NCBI RefSeq assembly: GCF_000821065.1
Contig: NZ_CDGG01000001.1
Span: forward strand, 2,232,001-2,296,000
DNA: 64,000 nucleotides
Source: Oceanobacillus oncorhynchi
Lineage (GTDB): Bacteria; Bacillota; Bacilli; Bacillales; Amphibacillaceae
Reading direction: 5' to 3'
Shown here: piece by piece, positions 53,016 through 62,547 of the stretch
Layout of the letters: the number at the start of each line of letters is the position of its first letter
How positions within the stretch are numbered: the first letter of the stretch is position 1
The notes under the pieces: generated by a model
Databases searched by the model: none
What the model was told of the DNA's origin: nothing
Seen by the model: only the letters and a program-made list of their open reading frames with translations
Program-made: the position numbers and the translations under genes

Positions 53016-54399
53016 GTTCAGGCACCTCCATAAATGATCTTCCTTTGTTAATGGTTTCCATATATTCATTGAATGGAACGGAATCATATACAAGACCGGC
53101 TCCAGATTGAAAATAAGCTTTGTAGTTCTTGATAACAATCGAGCGGATAGCGAGTGCAATATGCACATCATGTTCAAAGTTGATAAAACCGATTCCGCCG
53201 GCATAAGGACCGCGCTTTACGGTTTCCAGTTCATTAATGATTTGCATTGCCCTGATTTTCGGTGCGCCCGATACGGTTCCGGCTGGCAGACAGGAGATAA
53301 GTGCGTCAATTCCTGAATAATCCTGGCGCAAGGTTCCGGTTACTTCGGAAACAATATGCATTACATGCTGGTAACGCTCAATCGTCATATAAACGGGAAT
53401 CTCAATACTGCCGACTTCACAGACACGGCCTAGATCATTTCTGCTTAAGTCGACTAACATCCGGTGTTCTGCCCGTTCTTTTTCATCGGCAAGCAGTTCC
53501 TCTGCGAGTGCCTGATCCTCCAACTCGTTCTGTCCGCGTTTTCTTGTTCCGGCAATCGGATTGGTGACAACGTGGCTACCCTTGGTTTCTATCAAGCTTT
53601 CTGGAGAAGCCCCGAGCACGGTATAATCTTGAAAATCAATGTAAAACATGTAGGGGGAGGCATTATGTCTCCTTAATTGTTCGTAAAAAGAAAGACCAAA
53701 CTCTCTCTCATTTTCCACCTCTCTTGAAAAACGCTGGGATAAAACAACCTGAAAAATTTCCCCTTTTTGCAAATAATCCTTTGCAATCTGCACGTTCTCT
53801 TCAAATTTCTGCTGATCCATTTCCGGTATAAAAGCATATGTCTGCGGAACAGGAAGTTCGGTTCTTCTTGCCTGATCAACATACTGTTTCAGCCTTTGAA
53901 TACGCTGTTCGCGATTTTCTTCTGTTCCGCTGTTCCGGTCTATCGCAACAAAGTGCAGTTTGTTTTCCTCGTGGTCAAAAATAATTGTATCTTCAAAAAG
54001 CATGAAATGAATATCCGGCATATTCCGGTCATCAAATGGTGCTGGACCGATATCTTCAAAAGCCTGAATCGTATCATAGCCAATATAACCAATCGCTCCG
54101 CCATAGAAGGGAAGGGAAAGAGATAAATCAAGCGTCGGCATCGTTTCTTGTAAGAAATGCAATGCGTGCTGATGAACAACCAGCGGTTCTACATGGGAAG
54201 CACTGATTAGCGTTGTTTCTTTTCCACGCCCAATGATTTCTTGATAAGGATGAAGGCCGATAAAGGAATAGCGTCCTTTTTCTTCGTGTGGAAAGCTGCT
54301 TTCCAACAGATATTTTTTTGCTTTTGGCAAGCTTTGAAAAACCTGAATAGGGATTAATCCATCGATGGAATACGTTTGATGCGTTACCTGTGCCGTCAT
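52999..54399 (-). CDS. trpE: anthranilate synthase component I
   Basis: 466 residues. The chorismate-binding domain shows FEENVQIAKDYLQKGEIFQV, SPESLIETKG, NPIAGTRKRG, DLSRNDLGRV and PAGTVSGAPKIRAMQII. The N-terminal regulatory domain is present, so feedback by tryptophan is likely. It makes anthranilate from chorismate. First gene of trpEGDCFBA, behind two T-boxes; a repeat element (R3) lies between the leader and the start. Confidence 0.95.
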   Translation of the reverse strand: MTAQVTHQTYSIDGLIPIQVFQSLPKAKKYLLESSFPHEEKGRYSFIGLHPYQEIIGRGKETTLISASHVEPLVVHQHALHFLQETMPTLDLSLSLPFYGGAIGYIGYDTIQAFEDIGPAPFDDRNMPDIHFMLFEDTIIFDHEENKLHFVAIDRNSGTEENREQRIQRLKQYVDQARRTELPVPQTYAFIPEMDQQKFEENVQIAKDYLQKGEIFQVVLSQRFSREVENEREFGLSFYEQLRRHNASPYMFYIDFQDYTVLGASPESLIETKGSHVVTNPIAGTRKRGQNELEDQALAEELLADEKERAEHRMLVDLSRNDLGRVCEVGSIEIPVYMTIERYQHVMHIVSEVTGTLRQDYSGIDALISCLPAGTVSGAPKIRAMQIINELETVKRGPYAGGIGFINFEHDVHIALAIRSIVIKNYKAYFQSGAGLVYDSVPFNEYMETINKGRSFMEVPELDSIN

Positions 54400-54473
54400 G
54401 ATTTCTCTCTCCTTTATAGTTGAAAATTCTGTAAATCATATTTTATATAAGTTGAAATGAAGATTTTACCATC

Positions 54474-54537
54474 TAGCATTCGCTCCGGAAAACCACTGCG
54501 CTTTCCCATAGGAGTCTCCGTGTTTTTCCTCCGCTAG
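54474..54537. repeat. short inverted-repeat element R3 in the trp leader
   Basis: TAGCATTCGCTCCGGAAAAC and, on the other arm, GTTTTTCCTCCGCTAG pair around GCGCTTTCCCATAGGAGTCTC. It shares CGCTTTCC and GGAGTCTCCGTG with R1 and R4. Confidence 0.6.
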
Positions 54538-54589
54538 TGACAGAGTTTAATCGTGAAATAAATAATTTATTAATTTAACTTCTATAGAA

Positions 54590-54890
54590 ATAAAAAAGTC
54601 CTCTATAAACACAGTTATGTGCTTATAGAGGACGATAGGGCCGCGGTGCCACCTCTGTTAGAAAGATTCATCTTTCCATCTTTATCAGGTACAGGAAACC
54701 TCCGATACCCTATCCGTATAACGTCGGAAATACGTTTTTTCCTACTCCATTTGCCAGCGGACATTTTTCGGAAAAACACTCTGAAGTCCATTCAATAATT
54801 CCTGCATACTGATATTCCACCAAGTAATCAGTTCTCTGTTATGCATGAAAAATTATTTACTACTCTTCATCATCGTTTGTAATATATTGT
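54590..54890 (-). promoter_or_regulatory. T-box leader, trp-proximal
   Basis: On the minus strand the leader shows a stem I region (GATGATGAAGAGTAGTAAAT), a UGG specifier at 54788-54790 in TTGAATGGAC, the T-box core GGTGGCACCGCGG (about 54643-54655), and a terminator GTCCTCTATAA/TTATAGAGGAC with TTTTTT (54593-54632). Uncharged tRNA-Trp would stabilise the antiterminator. Confidence 0.9.
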
Positions 54891-54899
54891 CTCATGAAA

Positions 54900-55175
54900 A
54901 TCAAAAAGGTCCCTCATCCATATATAAAAGGACGAGGGACCGTGGTACCACCTTTATTAGCTGACGTGCAGCTCACTCTAAAAGAAGATTATTATCTTCT
55001 AAGTTTCCATAACGAGAAACCATTCCGCCAAAGCCTACTCCGATACTGTTTCGGTTTGGAGCTCCGAAGCCCATTCATCACAAGGATACTCGCTGATTCA
55101 CAGCAGCCATCAGCTCTCTTTAGAGTTCACCTGTAATTACTCTTCTTCATCAACGCCACTTCATTTAATTGATTG
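54900..55175 (-). promoter_or_regulatory. T-box leader, promoter-proximal
   Basis: The minus strand has stem I beginning GTTGATGAAGAAGAGTAATT, a UGG specifier at 55071-55073 in GATGAATGGGC, the T-box core AAAGGTGGTACCACGG (about 54940-54955) and a terminator GGTCCCTC/GAGGGACC followed by TTTTT (54905-54943). It is in tandem with the next T-box. Confidence 0.9.
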
Positions 55176-55181
55176 AAATCT

Positions 55182-55211
55182 ATACTAAACGAAAGGACAG
55201 GAGGTTGTCAA
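55182..55211 (-). promoter_or_regulatory. trp operon promoter
   Basis: A perfect TTGACA (55206-55211), an 18-base spacer and TAGTAT (55182-55187) on the minus strand, just upstream of the first T-box. Confidence 0.75.
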
Positions 55212-55244
55212 TAGATTTATAGAAAAAAATGAAATTATCTGATT

Positions 55245-55796
55245 TTACTCCCCTTCAAATACTTCAAATTTATCGGCCAACGGGATACGCTCTTTCTCTT
55301 CGGGCGCTTCGTCAAAGTAACCCATATGAATAAAACCGGCAATTTTTTCATTTTCCTTCACACCGAGAATTTCTTTTACTTTTTCATCATAGATATGTGG
55401 GTTTGTTTTCCAGACAATACCTAGTTTTTCTTCCCATGCCAGCAGCCAAAAATTCTGGATCATTGCGGAAACAGCACCAAAATTCTCATCCCATTGTTTG
55501 GGGATATCGGAGGTTTCCATGATGACGACTAAAATAGCATTTGGCTCGTTCAGATAATTTTCGCGATTTTCCTGTCTTTCTTCAGGATATGTAGATGCAA
55601 TTTTTTTGGCAAAGCTGGGAAGGTGATCCTTGTCAACGAACAGAAAGCGCCAAGGCTGTCTCATTCCATGGGTAGGAGCCCAGATAGATTCCTCTAATAA
55701 TTGCATAACTGTTTCTTTGGTCACTTTTTTATTATTATATCCTGTTTTGACAGCACGGCGTTCCCGAATTAATCTTGCAAGTTCTGTTCTACTCAT
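55245..55796 (-). CDS. nitroreductase family protein, Fur-controlled
   Basis: 183 residues. RERRAVKTGYNNKKV (FMN phosphate contact), WAPTHGMRQPWRFLFV, and AMIQNFWLLAWEEKLGIVWK identify the FMN-dependent nitroreductase fold. It probably reduces quinones or nitro compounds with NAD(P)H; some relatives are tied to iron metabolism. AGGAG lies 8 bases before the ATG. The promoter is overlapped by an exact Fur box, so it should be induced by iron starvation. It resembles YfhC-type proteins of Bacillus, though I am not certain of orthology. Confidence 0.85.
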   Translation of the reverse strand: MSRTELARLIRERRAVKTGYNNKKVTKETVMQLLEESIWAPTHGMRQPWRFLFVDKDHLPSFAKKIASTYPEERQENRENYLNEPNAILVVIMETSDIPKQWDENFGAVSAMIQNFWLLAWEEKLGIVWKTNPHIYDEKVKEILGVKENEKIAGFIHMGYFDEAPEEKERIPLADKFEVFEGE

Positions 55797-55812
55797 GAAA
55801 TAAACTCCTATA

Positions 55813-55845
55813 CAATTTAATTGATAATTATTATCAATTAAATTG
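55813..55845 (-). promoter_or_regulatory. 33-bp perfect palindrome containing an exact Fur box
   Basis: CAATTTAATTGATAAT, a central T, then ATTATCAATTAAATTG: a 16-1-16 perfect inverted repeat. The core 55822-55836 is TGATAAT-T-ATTATCA, identical to the 7-1-7 Fur consensus. Confidence 0.85.
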
Positions 55846-55870
55846 TACCGAATTTATAAAATTTTTGCAA
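55842..55870 (-). promoter_or_regulatory. promoter of the nitroreductase gene
   Basis: On the minus strand TTGCAA (55865-55870), 17 bases, TACAAT (55842-55847). The -10 overlaps the outer arm of the Fur palindrome. Confidence 0.65.
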
Positions 55871-56835
55871 ATAAATTTTTAACCGTGTGTTTAAAGAACC
55901 GCCAGTATTTCTAAAAATAATTACAGTTCGCCTAAAAATAATAACGACTATTTTACCATTTGTCCAATGAATTGGAATATTGTAAATTTTATAATATTAA
56001 ATAGGTGTTTAAAATTCAGCAGATATATGTTTTACTCATTTTTATTTTACCTCACACTATCTTTGCCCTCTATAAAATCGGCGCGAATTCTAATAACTCG
56101 ACTTTCATACCTAAAAATAAGCATATATATCTTGCTATTCCAGGGGGAACGTGTTCTCCATTATCATGCTTGCATTTTGGTGAAATATCCGGCCTTTTTG
56201 AAATTGGTGATGGTGCATAGCTCCGCTCCGGCCAACCACTCCGCTTTCCATGGGGACGGCTTCAGCTAACATGAAAAGAAACCCGCTTTTCAAGTGGATC
56301 TTCAGCTCGCCCTGTTCCTATAGGAGTCTGCGTGGTTGGCCTGCGCTCTGATAGGGTTCTACAGCGAATGAAAGAAATAAGATTTTAATGAGCTGAATGA
56401 AATAGCAGCTTTCGTCTGAACAATCCAATCATGACAGGATGGATATGAAATACAGGGAATCGCTTCGAAGCACAGAAAGTAATCTTGGTCGAACATTTTA
56501 CCATACAGCATGAAAAATATGTTCTATCTGATTAAACTTCTGTTTGGTGAGTTGTTTTTTCACGTATAGAATACCCTACTAGCGGAGGCGGACCGGTGCT
56601 TTACACTTCGCCTTCTATATCTTTGTCAAGGGGGTTATCGAAGGAACAGTCAACTCCTGTTTCTATAGAAATGACGTTACTTTTTAGGTGCGAAAGTTGA
56701 GTTAATAATTAGTTTTTAGAAAAACCCCAGCTTTTGTTGAAATGGTAATTTACTGAGAGCTTGCCACATAAGTATATAATAACTTTCTATTTTAATTAAT
56801 CTTTTTTGAAATGTATTTTAAAGGAGGTTTGTTTC
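55871..56835. other. about 965-bp intergenic region between the nitroreductase gene and preT
   Basis: No convincing gene: the short frames at 55967-56269 lack ribosome sites and family resemblance, and run into repeat R4. A TATAAT at about 56775 may be the -10 of the preT operon, with a weak -35. Confidence 0.5.
56216..56353. repeat. inverted-repeat element R4
   Basis: CGCTCCGGCCAACCACTCCGC on the left (56224) and GCGTGGTTGGCCTGCGCTC on the right are inverted copies. Between them are CTTTCCATGGGG and ATAGGAGTCTGCGTGG, shared with R1 and R3. Confidence 0.65.
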
Positions 56836-58209
56836 TTGAGTGATTTATTAAAGAATTTTATATCTGGTGAGGTGCTTACAGCGAATTTTGAGGAAACGAA
56901 ACCAAGCTTTAATTCCCAAGAGGCATTGGATGAAGCAAATCGCTGCTTATATTGTTATGATGCGCCTTGTATTACTGCATGTCCGACAGGGATTGATATT
57001 CCGGGATTTATTAAAAAAATTGCTTCTGGGAACTTGAAGGGCTCTGCAACAACAATTATGGATTCCAATCCGGTTGGAGCTAGCTGCGCCCGAGTCTGCC
57101 CGACAGAAGAATTATGTGAAGGAGCTTGTGTCCTGAATGACGCTACGAAGCCCATTCCTATTGGGGATTTGCAGCGATTTGCGACAGATTGGGCAATTAA
57201 AAATGAAGCGGTTCTCTTTCAAGCTGGCAAAAAGAATGGAAAAACAGTCGCTGTCGTTGGAAGCGGTCCTGCTGGCTTATCAACAGCCCGCGAATTAGCC
57301 CGGCTAGGCTATACAGTAACTATTTTTGAAGCAAAAAGGGAAGCGGGAGGGTTAGATACATTTGGAATTGTTCCCTTTCGTTTGCCTAAGGATATCTCCT
57401 TCTGGGAAGTAGAGCAAGTGAGAAATTTAGGTGTAGAAATACGAACGAATACGGAAATTGGCAAGGATATTTTTCCGGCGGATCTTATTGATCAATATGA
57501 TGCGGTGGTGCTTGCTGTTGGAATGTCCAAAGTTCCAATGCTTGGAATAGAAGGGGAAGAATTAGAGGGGAACTTCGATGCCATTGATTTAGTGGAAAAA
57601 TCAAAAAATGGGAATTATCCAGAGGATTTTATCGGAAAGCGTGTTGCGGTCATCGGGGCAGGAAATACAGCGATTGATGGAGCTACGACATCAGTCAGAC
57701 TTGGCGCGGATAACGTAAAGATACTTTACCGCAGAACGGAAGCGGAAATGACTGCTTATGATTTTGAATATGAGTTTGCCAAACAGGAGGGCGTGGAATT
57801 TAGATGGCTTACCAATCCGAAACGTCTTATCGGTGATGAAAATGGTCATGTAACACAAATGGAGTGCGTACAAATGGAATTACAAGAGACTGAGAAGGAT
57901 GGAAGGCCTCGGCCAGTGGAAATTGAAGGATCTGAATTCTTAATGGATATTGATATCGTAGTGAAGGCTATCGGACAAACGAGGCATCAGGGAATCATTG
58001 AGGCCTTTGGTCTGGAGCATAGTGGAGGCGTTGTGAAGGTTGATCCGGAAACGTTTATAACGTCTCATCCCAAAGTATATGCTGCAGGAGATGTGATTTT
58101 TGGAAAAGGAATTGGAGAAGCAATGGTGGTGACGGCTGCCCAGCAGGGAAAGGATACAGCGCTGGCGGTCCATGAGCGTTTCAAGCAATCTGTAACAGAA
58201 AGATCTTAA
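56836..58209 (+). CDS. preT: NAD-dependent dihydropyrimidine dehydrogenase subunit PreT
   Basis: 457 residues. N-terminal Fe-S cluster cysteines (CLYCYDAPCITACPTG; CARVCPTEELCEGAC) precede an FAD site (AVVGSGPAGLSTARELARLG), an NAD site (VAVIGAGNTAIDGATTSVRL) and a second FAD motif (VYAAGDV). PreT passes electrons from NAD(P)H to PreA, which reduces uracil or thymine. The TTG at 56836 is used because AAAGGAGG is 8 bases upstream. It is the first gene of a pyrimidine degradation operon. Confidence 0.93.
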   Translation: MSDLLKNFISGEVLTANFEETKPSFNSQEALDEANRCLYCYDAPCITACPTGIDIPGFIKKIASGNLKGSATTIMDSNPVGASCARVCPTEELCEGACVLNDATKPIPIGDLQRFATDWAIKNEAVLFQAGKKNGKTVAVVGSGPAGLSTARELARLGYTVTIFEAKREAGGLDTFGIVPFRLPKDISFWEVEQVRNLGVEIRTNTEIGKDIFPADLIDQYDAVVLAVGMSKVPMLGIEGEELEGNFDAIDLVEKSKNGNYPEDFIGKRVAVIGAGNTAIDGATTSVRLGADNVKILYRRTEAEMTAYDFEYEFAKQEGVEFRWLTNPKRLIGDENGHVTQMECVQMELQETEKDGRPRPVEIEGSEFLMDIDIVVKAIGQTRHQGIIEAFGLEHSGGVVKVDPETFITSHPKVYAAGDVIFGKGIGEAMVVTAAQQGKDTALAVHERFKQSVTERS

Positions 58210-58237
58210 AAGATATTTCAAGATTAGGAGGATGAAA

Positions 58238-59506
58238 ATGGCTGATATAAGTATTGATTTCGCTGGAATCAAATCACCTAATCCGTACTGGCTGGCATCT
58301 GCGCCCCCGACCAATACCGGGTATCAAGTACAGCGTGCCTTTGAAGCTGGGTGGGGAGGAGCAGTATGGAAAACATTGGGTGAGCCTATATTAAATGTCA
58401 CCTCCCGCTTTGGTGCAAGTCACTTTAACGGGCAGCGGGTTGCCGGTTTTAACAATATAGAGCTGATTTCCGATCGTCCATTGGAGGAAAACTTAAAGGA
58501 AATCTATGAAACGAAAAAGTTATATCCAGACCGGGTAATTATTGCTTCTTTAATGGTAGAACCCGAGCGGGAAAAATGGCATGAAATTGTAAAGAGAGTG
58601 CAGGATGTTGGAGTGGATGGGTTTGAATTAAATCTTGGCTGTCCTCATGGGATGTCTGAAAGAGGGATGGGTGCAGCTGTTGGTCAGCATCCGGATCTGG
58701 TAGAAAGAACTACGATGTATGCCAAAGAAGCGGCAGAGGTTCCGGTTATCACGAAGCTCACGCCAAATATTACGGACATAACAGCAACCGCAAAAGCTGC
58801 TGCTCGGGGCGGGGCAGATGCCATCAGCTTAATTAATACAATCAATAGTTTGATAGGGGTAGATTTAGATACTTGGAACACGGTTCCAAATGTGAATGGA
58901 AAAGGAGCGCATGGCGGGTATTGCGGACCGGCAGTGAAGCCGATTGCCTTAAATATGGTCGGAGAATGCGCAAGAAATCCGGAAGTTAATATTCCGATAT
59001 CCGGAATTGGCGGGATTTCTACGTGGCAGGATACCGTGGAATTTATGCTGATGGGAGCCGGCGGTGTGCAAGTATGTACCGCAGCAATGCATCATGGATT
59101 TCGGATTATTGAGGATTTAACAGAGGGGCTGGAAAATTATTTAGATGAAAAAGGGATAGATGCTTTAAGCGACATCATCGGAAAATCTGTGGAAAAGTAC
59201 ACAGACTGGAGCAATCTGGATTTAAATCATAAAGTGGTGGCCCGTATTAACAATGATGTCTGCATTAATTGTAATAAATGCCATATTGCCTGTGAAGATA
59301 CGTCTCATCAGTGTATCGACATGCTTACAGATAAAGATGGAAATGCTATTTTACGTGTAAGAGAGGAGGACTGTGTCGGGTGTAATCTATGTTCGATTGT
59401 TTGTCCGGTAGAGGGAGCAATCGACATGATTGATTTGACACCAACGGAACCGCCGATGTCCTGGAATGACCGCCAGGCAGCAATTCATATGCTTGAGAAA
59501 CGCTAA
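58238..59506 (+). CDS. preA: NAD-dependent dihydropyrimidine dehydrogenase subunit PreA
   Basis: 422 residues. The dihydroorotate-dehydrogenase-like FMN barrel shows NPYWLASAPPTNTG, ELNLGCPHGMSERGMGAAVG (active-site cysteine loop region) and SGIGGIST. Two [4Fe-4S] motifs follow at the C-terminus: CINCNKCHIACED and CVGCNLCSIVCPV. It reduces uracil and thymine to dihydro forms with PreT. ATG 58238 is chosen, 6 bases after AGGAGG. It follows preT by 28 bases. Confidence 0.95.
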   Translation: MADISIDFAGIKSPNPYWLASAPPTNTGYQVQRAFEAGWGGAVWKTLGEPILNVTSRFGASHFNGQRVAGFNNIELISDRPLEENLKEIYETKKLYPDRVIIASLMVEPEREKWHEIVKRVQDVGVDGFELNLGCPHGMSERGMGAAVGQHPDLVERTTMYAKEAAEVPVITKLTPNITDITATAKAAARGGADAISLINTINSLIGVDLDTWNTVPNVNGKGAHGGYCGPAVKPIALNMVGECARNPEVNIPISGIGGISTWQDTVEFMLMGAGGVQVCTAAMHHGFRIIEDLTEGLENYLDEKGIDALSDIIGKSVEKYTDWSNLDLNHKVVARINNDVCINCNKCHIACEDTSHQCIDMLTDKDGNAILRVREEDCVGCNLCSIVCPVEGAIDMIDLTPTEPPMSWNDRQAAIHMLEKR

Positions 59507-59542
59507 TTGCGAGACTTTAGATTTTTACTGGAGGAATCGAAA

Positions 59543-60964
59543 ATGAAAAAAATTATTAAAAATGGAACGATTGTTACAGCAGCAGACATATATCAAGCGG
59601 ATGTGTTGATTGAAGATGAAAAAGTGAAAGCGATTGGACAGGATTTAAGTGATGTGTATGCAGAAGTTATTGATGCAACAGGACTTTACGTTTTTCCTGG
59701 AGGCATTGATCCGCATACGCACATGGAAATGCCATTTGGCGGTACGGTAACAAAAGATGATTATGAAAGTGGAACCATTGCTGCTGCGCATGGCGGGACA
59801 ACAACAATCATTGACTTTTGCTTAACAGAGAAGGGAAAAACATTAAAAAATGCTCTGGAAATTTGGCATGCCAAATCAGAAGGCAGGGCAGTAATCGACT
59901 ATGGATTTCATTTACAAATCGTGGAAGCAAACGAACAGATTTTACAGGAGATTCCTGCGGTTATTGAAGAGGAGGGAGTTACTTCCTTTAAAGTATTTAT
60001 GGCTTATAAAAATGTTTTGCAAGCAGATGATGAAACACTTTTTCAAACCTTAGTAACTGCTAGAGACCACGGTGGATTAGTAATGGTGCATGCTGAGAAT
60101 GGGGACGTAATTGAACATTTAACGCAAGAAACATTAAAAGCAGGGAATACCGATCCAATCTATCATGCGTTGACCCGCCCGCCAGAACTGGAGGGGGAAG
60201 CCACGGGCCGGGCAGCAAAACTGACTGCGCTGGCTGATTCCCAATTATATGTTGTGCATGTCACCTGTAAAGAAGCAGTAGAGCAAATTGCGGAAGCTAG
60301 AAGTAAGGGATTCTCTGTTTATGGGGAAACCTGTCCGCAATATTTGGTGCTGGACCAAACCTATTTGGAAAAGCCTGATTTTGAAGGAGCAAAATATGTG
60401 TGGTCTCCGCCATTACGTGATAAATCCAATCAGGAAGTGCTGTGGAATGCTCTGAAAAGCGGGGAGCTGCAAACGATAGGCTCCGACCATTGTGCATTTG
60501 ACTTTGATGGACAAAAGGATTTAGGAAAAGGTGACTTTACCAAGATTCCAAATGGCGGACCATTCGTTGAGGACCGCTTTAGTATTCTATTTTCGGAAGG
60601 TGTGAAAAAAGGACGTATTTCCATGAATCAATTTGTAGACATGGTGTCAACGCAGGCAGCGAAACTGTTTGGTTTATTTCCGCAAAAGGGAACGATTGCT
60701 CCCGGCACAGATGCAGATATCGTGTTATTCGATCCAAATGTGGAGCGTACGATATCCGCAAGTACACATCATTCCGCCGTTGATTATAGCGCTTTAGAGG
60801 GAATGAAGGTAACTGGGCAGCCTGTTACCGTTTTATCGCGCGGGGAGTATGTCATTAAGGATAAAGAGTTGGTTGCTAAACCAGGAGCAGGCAAATTCTT
60901 AAAACGAGCTAAATTTGATTCTGCACATACGAACAAGCAGGAAACAGCATCTAATAGAAGTTAA
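59543..60964 (+). CDS. hydA: dihydropyrimidinase
   Basis: 473 residues, cyclic amidohydrolase. Metal ligands: DPHTHMEMPF, the carboxylated lysine in TSFKVFMAYK, VHAENGD and VHVTCKEA, and the catalytic Asp in GSDHCAF. It opens dihydrouracil or dihydrothymine to N-carbamoyl-beta-amino acids. ATG 59543 has GGAGG 8 bases upstream; the frame begins at 59507 without a ribosome site. Third gene of the operon. Confidence 0.94.
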   Translation: MKKIIKNGTIVTAADIYQADVLIEDEKVKAIGQDLSDVYAEVIDATGLYVFPGGIDPHTHMEMPFGGTVTKDDYESGTIAAAHGGTTTIIDFCLTEKGKTLKNALEIWHAKSEGRAVIDYGFHLQIVEANEQILQEIPAVIEEEGVTSFKVFMAYKNVLQADDETLFQTLVTARDHGGLVMVHAENGDVIEHLTQETLKAGNTDPIYHALTRPPELEGEATGRAAKLTALADSQLYVVHVTCKEAVEQIAEARSKGFSVYGETCPQYLVLDQTYLEKPDFEGAKYVWSPPLRDKSNQEVLWNALKSGELQTIGSDHCAFDFDGQKDLGKGDFTKIPNGGPFVEDRFSILFSEGVKKGRISMNQFVDMVSTQAAKLFGLFPQKGTIAPGTDADIVLFDPNVERTISASTHHSAVDYSALEGMKVTGQPVTVLSRGEYVIKDKELVAKPGAGKFLKRAKFDSAHTNKQETASNRS

Positions 60965-61045
60965 TACAAACAATCCATAGCTGCTTGCGGAATGTGAGGG
61001 ATAAGCGGCTTTTTGGATTCATCAAAGAGGAGAGAGGCGATTGCA

Positions 61046-62515
61046 TTGCAGGGAAAGGATAAAAGTAATTCCTACTTAAAGTCTCCAGATTTACTTCCGG
61101 TGAAGCATGGTGAGCGAAAGATTGGGGTAATGGGATTTTTTGCGATGTGGATAGGAATGGCCATCCTGCTGGCAACTTTTGATATTGGTGCTTCAGGCAT
61201 CCAGGGTATATCGCTGCCATGGGTGGTTTTAGCTACGTTGATTGGATGTATAGCAATTGGAGCGTTTATTACCATTATTGGTGATATCGGTGTAGAGCAT
61301 GGTATTTCCTTCCCGGTTTATATGAGGGCGCCGTTTGGAACGGTAGGGACGCATATTCCTTCTTTAACGAGAGCAGTCACGGCATCATTTTGGTTCGGGA
61401 TTAACACCTATTTCGGTGCAACAGCGATTAATGCGATACTGCATACGATGTTTGCCGGGTTTGATAATTGGCTGTTATGTTACCTTGTTTTTGCGCTTGT
61501 TCAGCTTATCAATACTGCTTCCGGCATCAAATGGGTAGAACGCTTTGCAGATGTAGCTGCACCAATCATTATTGTCATGTCTTTAATTATTTACCAAACG
61601 CTAAATGCGGATATTCAGGCACAAGGGGCAGATGTCTGGGCCTGGGTAGCAAGTCCAGTAACCGGGGGAGCTGCATTCACGGCGTTTATGGTGGTTCTTT
61701 TTGCTAATATGGGATTCTGGGCAACATTGGGCTGCGATATCCCGACCATCTCCCGCCATTTCAAAGCTCCTAAGTATGAAAGAAATTGGTTTAAACGGAA
61801 TAAAACAACCTTAATCGGCAGTCTCGTCGCTCTTCCTCTAACAGAAGCCTTTATGATTATGATTGGTGCCGCAGCATTTATTGTTGCGGGGACCTCGAAT
61901 CCAGTTACAGCACTGCAAGATACCGCATCTGGTTGGATGCTTGCAATGTTACTTTTTATGATAGTTTTGACACAGTGGTCCACGAACACAGCTGCAAATG
62001 TATTACCTGCCGCTGCTGTTTTCTCTAATGTCTTAGGTCCAAAAGTTTCCCATGCAGTTGCTGTTTTTGTTGCTGGTATTGTCGGCACGGTCATCCAGCC
62101 TTGGAGTGTCTATGAAATACTCACGCAGGTTCTTTTGATTATTGGCGCCGTCTTATCCTCAGTCAGCGGTATCCTGTTTGCAGATTACTATTTGCTCCGA
62201 AAACGAAGAGTGAATGTTCCTGACTTATATAAGAATAGGGGCCAATATCGCTTTCATGGCGGCGTAAACATTGTTGGCTTTATTTCCTGGGCCATTGGCG
62301 GCGCTGTTGCTTTAATCTTTATGAATTATTCGTTTATTGTCGGCTTTATAGTTGCTGCAGCAGTTTACTATGTGCTGACGAAATATTGGTACTTCCACAA
62401 ATTCCCGCAAGCAGAGATTACGGATCCGGATGATGACAAATATTTGGGAATTACCGTCGGCAGGGATTGGTCGTTAGATGAGGATGCAGAAAAGGATGAA
62501 ACAGCCGCCAAATAA
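61046..62515 (+). CDS. NCS1 family nucleobase permease (probable uracil/allantoin-type)
   Basis: 489 residues, twelve membrane helices, NCS1 family: MGFFAMWIGMAILLATFDIG, PVYMRAPFGTVGTHIPSLTR, FWFGINTYFGATAIN and GCDIPTISRHFKAP are standard blocks. Position in a pyrimidine degradation operon suggests it imports uracil, thymine, dihydropyrimidines or a hydantoin. A TTG at 61046 follows GAGAGG by 8 bases; the frame is open upstream to 61013. Confidence 0.88.
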   Translation: MQGKDKSNSYLKSPDLLPVKHGERKIGVMGFFAMWIGMAILLATFDIGASGIQGISLPWVVLATLIGCIAIGAFITIIGDIGVEHGISFPVYMRAPFGTVGTHIPSLTRAVTASFWFGINTYFGATAINAILHTMFAGFDNWLLCYLVFALVQLINTASGIKWVERFADVAAPIIIVMSLIIYQTLNADIQAQGADVWAWVASPVTGGAAFTAFMVVLFANMGFWATLGCDIPTISRHFKAPKYERNWFKRNKTTLIGSLVALPLTEAFMIMIGAAAFIVAGTSNPVTALQDTASGWMLAMLLFMIVLTQWSTNTAANVLPAAAVFSNVLGPKVSHAVAVFVAGIVGTVIQPWSVYEILTQVLLIIGAVLSSVSGILFADYYLLRKRRVNVPDLYKNRGQYRFHGGVNIVGFISWAIGGAVALIFMNYSFIVGFIVAAAVYYVLTKYWYFHKFPQAEITDPDDDKYLGITVGRDWSLDEDAEKDETAAK

Positions 62516-62547
62516 CAGAATGATTTAGAGGGCGAGGAGGTTATTCA

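Noticed and set aside
55967-56269. 100-codon frame in the long intergenic region
   Set aside because: No ribosome site or family resemblance, and its end runs into repeat R4.
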